Source: Chrysochromulina parva (Eukaryota; Haptophyta; Prymnesiales; Chrysochromulinaceae). From it: a stretch of 10,286 nucleotides of DNA. The number at the start of each line of letters is the position of its first letter. Position 1 is the first letter of the stretch. The stretch is taken from NCBI GenBank assembly GCA_002887195.1, contig PJAB01002142.1, forward strand, positions 1 through 10,286, given 5' to 3'. Below the pieces are notes generated by a model that had not been told where the DNA came from, did not search any database, and was given only the letters and a program-made list of their open reading frames with translations. The translations under genes and the position numbers were made by a program. Positions 1 to 10,286 of the stretch are shown here, one piece after another.

Positions 1-1
1 C

Positions 2-5046
<5,045 letters not shown>

Positions 5047-5543
5047 TGACCTCTGAACGTAAAGGAGTCGCAGTTCAGAGGAGTCTCCCGCGCGCGAAGC
5101 GAAGAATTTTGTCCGGTGAGCGCCGGTGTGACGATCAAGAACCTCTTTCTACTTTCAGTCTTCAACCTGTCCCGGAGGTTGGACCAGGACTATCGTCTAT
5201 CCCGTCCGGACTCCTCTCGGACCGGACGCGACTGACCCTCTCGTGGTCTCGACGCCGACGGACGCGGCTAGACAAGGGGCAGCTCTGCTCTGCGCGACGC
5301 GTGCCGCGCCGGAAGCCGGGGCGTCCCGGGTTGCCAATACATCATGTAAACAAGTGACTCACGACCACAAAGTAACTCACAACCACACGTGCCACTCACG
5401 GCCGACACTCCAGCCACGACGACGCTCTCGAGAGCCCTTCGCCCCAGCACGCATCCGCACGCACACACCTCTCACAGCCCACAGCCTGCCACTGCCACCT
5501 CAGCCTGCCGCCATGACAAGGTACGCCGAGGCGGGCCGCGCGC
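5047..5543. other. Intergenic region with the convergent 3' ends of two genes
   Basis: About 500 bp without a supported gene, between the BEACH gene stop and the AK7-like stop, so it should hold the 3' UTRs of both convergent transcripts. A decamer unit sits over the BEACH stop (about 5041-5053). A weak intron-like stretch (GTGAGC at 5116 to TTTCTACTTTCAG ending 5158) would be only 43 bp. TGTAAAC near 5345 could serve a polyadenylation role but is not diagnostic. An ATG in a CCGCCATGA context at 5512 opens only a 22-codon frame. Confidence 0.6.
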
Positions 5544-7505
5544 TCACGCAAAGCTCTCCTCCTCCTGTGGGTTGTTCTTGAAGAGGTACTCGGCGATGTA
5601 GTCCACGGGGTCCTCGGGCTTCACCTTGCACACCTCGATGAGCCCCTCGGTGAGCGTCGGGATGACGTTGGCCATCAAGTAGTTGCGCAGCGGGATGGAG
5701 CGCACCTCGAGCAGCTCGCTCTCCTGCTGCTTCACCTCGGCCGCCCGGGTCGACTCGTGCTCCTCGCGCCGCTTGCGCTCCGCAGCGTCGGCCCGCGCCT
5801 GCGCAGCCTTCTGCTCGTCCGCATGGCGCTTCGCTTCGGCCGCCTCGGCCTCCTCGAGCGCCTTCTTCGCCGCGATCTCCTCCTCCGTCGGCCCGTAGTT
5901 ACGCGGCTGCCCAAGGTAGACGCGTGCCTTCGAGAGCAGCGCGTCCGCGGCCGTGCTCGCCTTCACCTGGAGCGGCCCGAGCACTTCGACGCCCTTGAGC
6001 GCCGGCAGCGCGAGCACGGAGCTCGGCGAGTCTTCCGCGTTGGTCGCGGCATACTCGGCGAGCATGGCACCGAGCTGCTCCTCGGTCATCGCGGGCGTGC
6101 TGAGCGCGAGCTGCTTCTCCTTGATGACCGCCTCGTCCGCCTCGAGCGTGATCACAAACTCGGGCGCCGCGGCAGCCAGGGGGGGCGGCGGCGCCCCCTC
6201 CTCGGGCGGTGGAGGCGGCTCTTCCCCCTCAGCCCCAGCCGGCTTGGTCGGGAAGATGAGGGCGGCCTGCGCTAGGTTCTTCGGGAAGCCCTGCAGGACG
6301 TAGCCCTGGTTGCGGCAGGTCGTCGTGGTCAGCGCCGCGGTGAGCACCTTGCCCATCAGCTCGTCGGAGACGTTGCCGCCCGCCGCAGCCACCTCGGCGG
6401 CCAGCGCATCGCCCTTGCCAGCCGCCTCGGCGACCGCCGCGGACGCGTGCACATACGGAAGCTTGTACTCCGCGACGAGCGCGGCCGCGAGCTCAGACTT
6501 GGCGAGCTCGTCGTTCCCGTGCACGAGCAGGCGCAGCGGCTGCAGCCCGCGCGACGATCGGAACTCCTCGACCACCTTGGGCATGTGCGCGAGCATCCCT
6601 TCTTTCGAGTGCCACTCGATGCCCAGGTCGTTGATCGCCGCCGCCGCCAGCTTGAGCCCGGGCGTATCGCCGATGGGCGCACCCACCTGAAAGAACTCGT
6701 AGTCGGGCATGAGCAGCAGGCTGTCGCGCGCGGGCGGCGCGAGCACCTCGCCTGTGCCCAGCTCCTTGCTCAGCGCGCTCACCACACCGGCGAGAGTCTG
6801 CGGCGCCTCCGGGCTGTCCACGGCGATGAGGTACGGCAGCGAGTCGCTCTCGAGGAGCTTGAGCACCACGCTGCACAGGTCGGTCACGTGGATCGTCGGC
6901 AGCACGTTCGAGCCGTCGCTCATGCTCAGCAGGGGCAGCGCGGCGTTGCTCCACGCCGTCTTGAAGAGCGTGTGGAACACGTCCTCCTCCTCTCCGTATG
7001 TGAGGCCCGCGGCGACCACGTGCGCGCGCAGCCCCTCACGCTTCGACTTGGTGACGAGCTTCTCGAGGGAAACAAGCTCCTTGTAGTTGCCGTGCGGGCG
7101 GCGCGTCTTGTAGTCCGACTCCGTGAGCGGCCTCTCGGGCTCGTCCGCATTCGGCGACGTGCGCGCCCACGCCATGATGCTCGAGACGCCCACGAGCACC
7201 TTCGGAGTCTCGAGCTGCCCCGCCTGCGAAATGGCGGCGAGGATGGCCTCCGACATCTCCATGTCACCGAGGCAGTCGAGCACGGTGATCTCCGACTCGA
7301 GGAACGCAGCCACGAGCGACGCCGGCTTCGTATCTACCACCCGAGACACGGCGAGCGGCTTTGGCGCAGAGGCGTTCAATGTGCCGAGAACCTCAAAGCC
7401 GGCGGCCGCGAAGCGTTTGCTCAGGTTGCGACCGACGAAGCCCGAGCAATTGGCCACGAAGACCTTCTTCGGCGGAATGTAAGGCTCGACCTCCTCGTCA
7501 GCCAT
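5544..7505 (-). CDS. AK7: Adenylate kinase 7-like protein with Dpy-30 motif
   Basis: 653 residues with the domain order of ciliary AK7: an N-terminal NAD(P)-binding-like Rossmann region (residues about 13-260, with SGFVG at 21-25 and no evident YxxxK pair), a central adenylate kinase-like region (about 323-500), a charged coiled coil (about 540-600) and a C-terminal Dpy-30 motif (about 603-645, IPLRNYLMANVIPTLTEGL). AK7 proteins are associated with motile cilia and flagella, interconverting adenine nucleotides. Here the Walker A site reads GNDELAKS (330-337), with Ala in place of the Gly before Lys, and the usual DGFP of the NMP region reads QGFP (405-408). The LID region is replaced by a Pro/Glu-rich stretch. 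The kinase part is therefore probably inactive or altered. The single uninterrupted frame contrasts with the intron-rich BEACH gene. Length is close to the animal protein (about 720). The start ATG is the first in frame before the Rossmann strand. Confidence 0.85.
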   Translation of the reverse strand: MADEEVEPYIPPKKVFVANCSGFVGRNLSKRFAAAGFEVLGTLNASAPKPLAVSRVVDTKPASLVAAFLESEITVLDCLGDMEMSEAILAAISQAGQLETPKVLVGVSSIMAWARTSPNADEPERPLTESDYKTRRPHGNYKELVSLEKLVTKSKREGLRAHVVAAGLTYGEEEDVFHTLFKTAWSNAALPLLSMSDGSNVLPTIHVTDLCSVVLKLLESDSLPYLIAVDSPEAPQTLAGVVSALSKELGTGEVLAPPARDSLLLMPDYEFFQVGAPIGDTPGLKLAAAAINDLGIEWHSKEGMLAHMPKVVEEFRSSRGLQPLRLLVHGNDELAKSELAAALVAEYKLPYVHASAAVAEAAGKGDALAAEVAAAGGNVSDELMGKVLTAALTTTTCRNQGYVLQGFPKNLAQAALIFPTKPAGAEGEEPPPPPEEGAPPPPLAAAAPEFVITLEADEAVIKEKQLALSTPAMTEEQLGAMLAEYAATNAEDSPSSVLALPALKGVEVLGPLQVKASTAADALLSKARVYLGQPRNYGPTEEEIAAKKALEEAEAAEAKRHADEQKAAQARADAAERKRREEHESTRAAEVKQQESELLEVRSIPLRNYLMANVIPTLTEGLIEVCKVKPEDPVDYIAEYLFKNNPQEEESFA

Positions 7506-7586
7506 CGTGTCAACGGAAAGAGGGCGCTCAACACAACGCTTGCGAATTTTACTTCGGACCCTGGGTGGGGCGCTACGTAACTCCTT
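7506..7586 (-). promoter_or_regulatory. 81-bp gap between two tandem minus-strand genes
   Basis: This short stretch must hold the 3' end of the PsbP-like transcript and the 5' leader or promoter of the AK7-like gene. I see no TATA-like box or clear polyadenylation signal. The only AT-rich patch is GCGAATTTTACTTC near 7541-7555. The regulatory label rests on position alone. Confidence 0.35.
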
Positions 7587-8306
7587 TCACGCAGCGGCGG
7601 CGTCCACGGAGAATGACGAGCGCAGCAGCCGCAGTGCGGTGCCTGCGCGCTTCCACTGGTCAGGGCTGGCGTCGACTCGCACCACGTGGAGCTGGCCAGC
7701 GCGCACGCCGCAGGAGAGCAGGATGACCTTGTTTGGGAGGCACGCCGTCGCCATCTCCGTGTCGCACTTGCTGGGCGACAGCGCAAGGTCGAAGTCGTAG
7801 AACGTGACGCCGTTGCTCTTGCGCACCGCAGCCGCGACGAGGTCGGCGCGCACCAGCTCGGGCTCGAGCTCGAGCGTGCGGACGAGGTCGATCTGCTCGG
7901 GGCGGCCGAGCGCTGCCGTCTCGGGCCGGTCCGTCACGATCGTGCGCATCACGACGCCGGTCGCAGCGCTGCCGAGCGTCGGGTCCTCGTACGAGCCATC
8001 CTCACGCAGCTTCCAGGCGGCGAGGATCTGCAGTGAAGCAGCGCCCTGACGCAACGTGCGGAACTGCGTCTCGCCCGAGTAGTCATCTAGCAGCTTGCCG
8101 TCGCCGTCAAACTTGAGGATCTGCGAGGCGACATCCGCATGCGCAGGCAGCGGCGGCGCTGCGACCGAGAGCAAGCCCGCCGCGGAAGCGGCGCGAACGC
8201 CGCAGGCGGCGGCCGCACGCACGAGCACGCCTCGGCGGTCGCAATTTGTGCCATGGGGCGCCTCAGCGACGAGGAGCGCTAGGAAGGGAGCGAGCAACGC
8301 GAACAT
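7587..8306 (-). CDS. PsbP-like thylakoid lumen protein with layered targeting presequence
   Basis: 239 residues. The N-terminus has a hydrophobic signal-like segment (about 1-16, ending VAEA), then an Arg/Ala-rich transit-like part, a twin-arginine (R24-R25), a second hydrophobic stretch and a lumen-type cleavage site AHA before D58. That order suits passage through ER-derived plastid membranes and then the thylakoid Tat route in an alga with a secondary plastid. The mature part resembles PsbP-domain proteins: a YSG segment near 76-78, the central strand GVTFYDFDL (166-174), then KVILLSCGVRAGQLHVVRVDA, W218 and a final SFSV (231-234). PsbP proteins assist photosystem II oxygen evolution, while PsbP-like and PPD paralogues serve assembly or other lumen roles; the sequence does not decide which. 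No intron is needed. It is divergently arranged with the methyltransferase gene. Confidence 0.72.
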   Translation of the reverse strand: MFALLAPFLALLVAEAPHGTNCDRRGVLVRAAAACGVRAASAAGLLSVAAPPLPAHADVASQILKFDGDGKLLDDYSGETQFRTLRQGAASLQILAAWKLREDGSYEDPTLGSAATGVVMRTIVTDRPETAALGRPEQIDLVRTLELEPELVRADLVAAAVRKSNGVTFYDFDLALSPSKCDTEMATACLPNKVILLSCGVRAGQLHVVRVDASPDQWKRAGTALRLLRSSFSVDAAAA

Positions 8307-8421
8307 TCTCGAGTGCCTGTGAGCAAGACGAAGAGTTGGTCCTCAAGTATTACCGTCCCGACGCTTAACGCCAAATCCAACTTAGGGCTTTATTCACACG
8401 TCACGGCGACAGCGCGCCGTC
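8307..8421. promoter_or_regulatory. 115-bp divergent (bidirectional) promoter region
   Basis: The start codons of the PsbP-like gene (minus) and the ankyrin/methyltransferase gene (plus) face away from each other across 115 bp, so both promoters must share or overlap this stretch. It is less GC-rich than the genes. It contains ACGTCA (8397-8402), a bZIP/CRE-type half site by analogy only, and TTTATT near 8390. GCCGTCATGG is an acceptable plus-strand start context. No experimental support is visible. Confidence 0.5.
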
Positions 8422-9831
8422 ATGGACTCTTTCCTCGCCGCGGCCGCCGCGCGGCAGCCACCTGCAGCGGTGGACGTGGATTCCCTTTCGATCAGTGAAT
8501 TGAAAGAGCTCATTTCGAAGGCGCGCATGAGCTTTGCCGACTGCATCGACAAGGCAGAGCTCCGATCGCGAGCACGAGAAGCGGCGGCTGCACTGGCACA
8601 GGCACCACCATCCCAACCACCAAGCACTGTGTCCTACACGCAGGACGACTGCCTCGAGCTGCTCGAGTGCGCGCGGTATGGGGAGGACGATGATATCGAG
8701 ACGTTGCGCGCTCTACTGCACCAGGGTGTGCCCGTCGACTTTGCAGACGACGGCGGCAACACGGCGTTGCACAAGGCGAGCGCGAACGGCCACGTGGCGA
8801 TCGTCAAGCTGCTCGCCGCTGCCGGCGCCGCGCACAAACCAAACGCCTCGGGCAACTATCCATTGCACTGGGCCGTCCAACAAGGACAGTACGAAGCCAC
8901 GAAGGCGCTGCTCGAGGCCTATCAAGACATCGACGTCCTGGCCCAGAACGGTTTCGGCCGTTCGGTGTCCTCCGAGGCGTTCGCCAAGAATGACGCGCGC
9001 CTGGTGGAGCTCGTGCTGCAACACCCATCGGCCGAGAAGCTCGAGCCGGCTGGCGACGGCGCGGACGGCGACGAGGACGGCGACGGCGACGGCGATGGCG
9101 GCATGGCCGACGTGGAGGCAGAGGAGACGCATGCATTCGAGTTCGTGCGCGGCAGTCCGTCCGTCCACTTGCGCGAGCTCGCGCACCTCGGATCTGACGA
9201 GGCCTCGCGCGTGCTCGGCGCGTCTCCCGACGAAGACAAGACGGGGTTGCAGCTCTGGGCGGCCTCGATCGTCCTCTCGCACTGGCTGCTCGAGATGCGC
9301 GAGAAGCTTCGAGGGCGCGAGGTGCTCGAGCTCGGGGCTGGTTGCGGCCTATGCGGCATCGTGGCCGCGAAGCTGTGCGCCACTGGCCCGGTGCTCCTCA
9401 CCGACCTCGCACCGCCGACGATCGCCAACATGGAGCACAATCTCGCCATCAACAGCCTCCCACCGACCGCAGCGCGCGCTGCTTCACTCGACTGGCGGGA
9501 GCCAAAGACTTGGCCTCCCGCACACTCCGTCGTCATCGGCGCCGACCTGGCGTATGCACGCGAGGCAGTGCCCGACTTGCTGCGCGTCGTGCGCGCGCTC
9601 GTCGCACCGGGCGGCTCCTTTCTCTACGTGGCGCCCGATTGTCGCGAAGGCGAGCCCGACTTTTTGCAAGGACTCACCGCAGCTGGCTTCGAGTGCCAGG
9701 CATCAGCCATGCCCGCCGACTACCTGCGATGCGTGCTGCCCGAGCGCTCCGACGAAGACTTCGAGATCCTCTTCGCGGAGCTGCGCGAGCGCACGTACTC
9801 TCTGTGCGCTGATTGCATGCTGATTGCATAA
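8422..9831 (+). CDS. Ankyrin-repeat, family-16 (METTL21-type) methyltransferase
   Basis: 469 residues. An N-terminal helical motif, SISELKELISKARMSFADCI (23-42), resembles SAP/ARMET-C-like segments common in algae. Ankyrin repeats follow (about 74-205, with GGNTALHKASANGHVAIVKLL and GNYPLHWAVQQGQYEATKALL), then an acidic Asp-Gly linker (211-227). The C-terminal half is a seven-stranded SAM-dependent methyltransferase: TGLQLWAAS (274-282), motif I VLELGAGCGLCGI (301-313), post-I acidic strand LLTDLAPPT (325-333) and GADLAYA (373-379). Relatives methylate lysines on chaperones, elongation factors and similar proteins; the target here is unknown, with ankyrins likely binding it. The last six residues (from D464) come from a decamer-like repeat tract that supplies the TAA. 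Without one 96-bp period of that duplication the frame would run to a TGA at 10003-10005. The ATG at 8422 is the first in frame. Confidence 0.85.
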   Translation: MDSFLAAAAARQPPAAVDVDSLSISELKELISKARMSFADCIDKAELRSRAREAAAALAQAPPSQPPSTVSYTQDDCLELLECARYGEDDDIETLRALLHQGVPVDFADDGGNTALHKASANGHVAIVKLLAAAGAAHKPNASGNYPLHWAVQQGQYEATKALLEAYQDIDVLAQNGFGRSVSSEAFAKNDARLVELVLQHPSAEKLEPAGDGADGDEDGDGDGDGGMADVEAEETHAFEFVRGSPSVHLRELAHLGSDEASRVLGASPDEDKTGLQLWAASIVLSHWLLEMREKLRGREVLELGAGCGLCGIVAAKLCATGPVLLTDLAPPTIANMEHNLAINSLPPTAARAASLDWREPKTWPPAHSVVIGADLAYAREAVPDLLRVVRALVAPGGSFLYVAPDCREGEPDFLQGLTAAGFECQASAMPADYLRCVLPERSDEDFEILFAELRERTYSLCADCMLIA

Positions 9832-9905
9832 TGATGGCATACTGATGGCATACTGATGGCATACTGATGGCATACTGATTGCGAGCGCACGTACTCTCTG
9901 TGCGC
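9785..9905 (+). repeat. Decamer-like tract flanked by a 25-bp direct duplication
   Basis: Positions 9785-9809 and 9881-9905 are identical 25-mers beginning GCGAGCGCAC and ending CTGTGCGC, with a 96-bp period. The 71 bp between them (9810-9880) are TGATTGCATG and CTGATGGCATA units, related to the decamers of the BEACH introns. It lacks the TCATCAG 3' splice module and no GT-AG pair removes exactly one period. It overlaps the end of the methyltransferase frame and provides its stop codon at 9829-9831. Confidence 0.85.
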
Positions 9906-10166
9906 GCGCCGCCGCCCGTCGAACGCACGCACCGCCAGTGCCGCCTTGGGATGCTCAGCACGACGCGCAGCGCACCTTGGGACCTTGGGTGGGCCTCTGC
10001 TCTGACCACGTGCGTGCCCGCCACTGTTGCCTCTCAGCTATTGCTTCACCTCTCCTCTGAGCGCCGCGGCCGAGGGCACTGTCCCGCTCTCTCAAGTGAC
10101 GGCGCAAGTGCACGCCATGGATCTGTCGTGACAGACGGGTGCGACTCGAGCCGGCAGCCGCCGCCA
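9906..10166. other. Non-coding stretch downstream of the methyltransferase gene
   Basis: About 260 bp, probably 3' UTR and intergenic DNA. The first 100 bp would be coding (an Arg/Ala-rich tail) if the preceding 96-bp duplication were absent. I see no decamer array, RNA gene or convincing gene on either strand; short open frames are compositional. A small ACCTTGGG doublet lies near 9974-9990. Confidence 0.5.
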
Positions 10167-10286
10167 CGGGGGCCGTCCGCGAGAGACTGCTTCACAGCGG
10201 GGGCCGTCCGCGAGAGACTGCTTCACAGCGGGGGCCGTCCGCGAGAGACTGCTTCACAGCGGGGGCCGTCCGCGAGAGACTGCTTC
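10167..10286. repeat. 31-bp tandem repeat (minisatellite), cut by the window end
   Basis: Units start at 10167, 10198, 10229 and 10260, giving three full copies and 27 bp of a fourth, with no visible differences. The unit starts CGGGGGCCGTCC and contains GCGAGAGACTGCTTCACAG. There are no spacers, so it is not a CRISPR array. The period is not a multiple of 3, so it is unlikely to be coding. Confidence 0.95.

Noticed and set aside
5116..5158. Short intron in the BEACH 3' UTR (GTGAGC to TTTCTACTTTCAG)
   Set aside because: Signals look good but 43 bp is very short and nothing coding lies on either side to test it; kept only as a remark.
5512..5581. Plus-strand start codon in a good CCGCCATGA context after a pyrimidine-rich leader-like stretch
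   Set aside because: The frame is only 22 codons before a stop, it overlaps the AK7-like 3' end, and no recognisable continuation was found even if AAG|GTACGC is taken as a donor.
6447..7580. Long plus-strand frame of 377 codons opposite the AK7-like gene
   Set aside because: Arg/His/Leu-rich composition typical of the antisense of a GC-rich coding sequence; the minus strand shows clear domain motifs.
8534..9823. Second long plus-strand frame inside the methyltransferase gene
   Set aside because: Ser/Arg/Thr/Cys-rich shadow in a shifted frame without motifs; the main frame holds ankyrin and methyltransferase motifs.

Overview
The window looks like nuclear DNA of a GC-rich, flagellated, photosynthetic protist with a complex (secondary) plastid. 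A haptophyte fits best; a pelagophyte or another chromalveolate alga is possible. The reasons are a many-intron BEACH-WD40 gene, a cilium/flagellum-type adenylate kinase 7-like gene, a PsbP-like thylakoid-lumen protein with a layered targeting presequence, high GC with heavy G/C at third codon positions, and very short intergenic gaps. Nothing resembles a bacterial operon, phage or CRISPR locus. The taxon is inference; no marker RNA is present.

Layout. Positions 1-120 hold two copies of a 54-bp repeat inside an open frame. Positions 2-5046 (+) carry the 3' part of a large neurobeachin/LRBA-type gene (PH, BEACH and WD40 regions). I rebuilt it as ten exons and nine introns; the exons sum to 1263 codons including the stop, all in phase. 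Positions 5047-5543 are non-coding. Two minus-strand, apparently intronless genes follow: an AK7-like protein with a C-terminal Dpy-30 motif (5544-7505) and a PsbP-like lumen protein (7587-8306), 81 bp apart. A 115-bp divergent promoter region (8307-8421) separates the second from a plus-strand ankyrin/methyltransferase gene (8422-9831). The window ends in non-coding DNA and a 31-bp tandem repeat (10167-10286).

The unusual part is how the BEACH gene's introns are built. Most begin with a copy of the first bases of the next exon (6 to 27 bp, always starting GT). They continue with arrays of a decamer (TGATTGCCAC, TGATGACCTC or TGATTGCACT). Most end in a shared module close to CTGAYTGCCTCCSTCATCAG, which reads as branch point, pyrimidine tract and 3' splice site. 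Where the structure is clean, splicing removes exactly one period of the duplication, so each insertion is invisible in the mRNA whatever its length. Several introns also contain degenerate copies of the exon-exon junction, as though insertions had stacked at one site. A related tract with a 25-bp flanking duplication sits at the end of the methyltransferase gene, where no clean splice is visible and it supplies the stop codon. This looks like an introner-like, intron-generating repeat family working through long flanking duplications.

The four genes share no obvious pathway: membrane trafficking/scaffolding, flagellar adenylate metabolism, photosystem-related lumen function and protein methylation.
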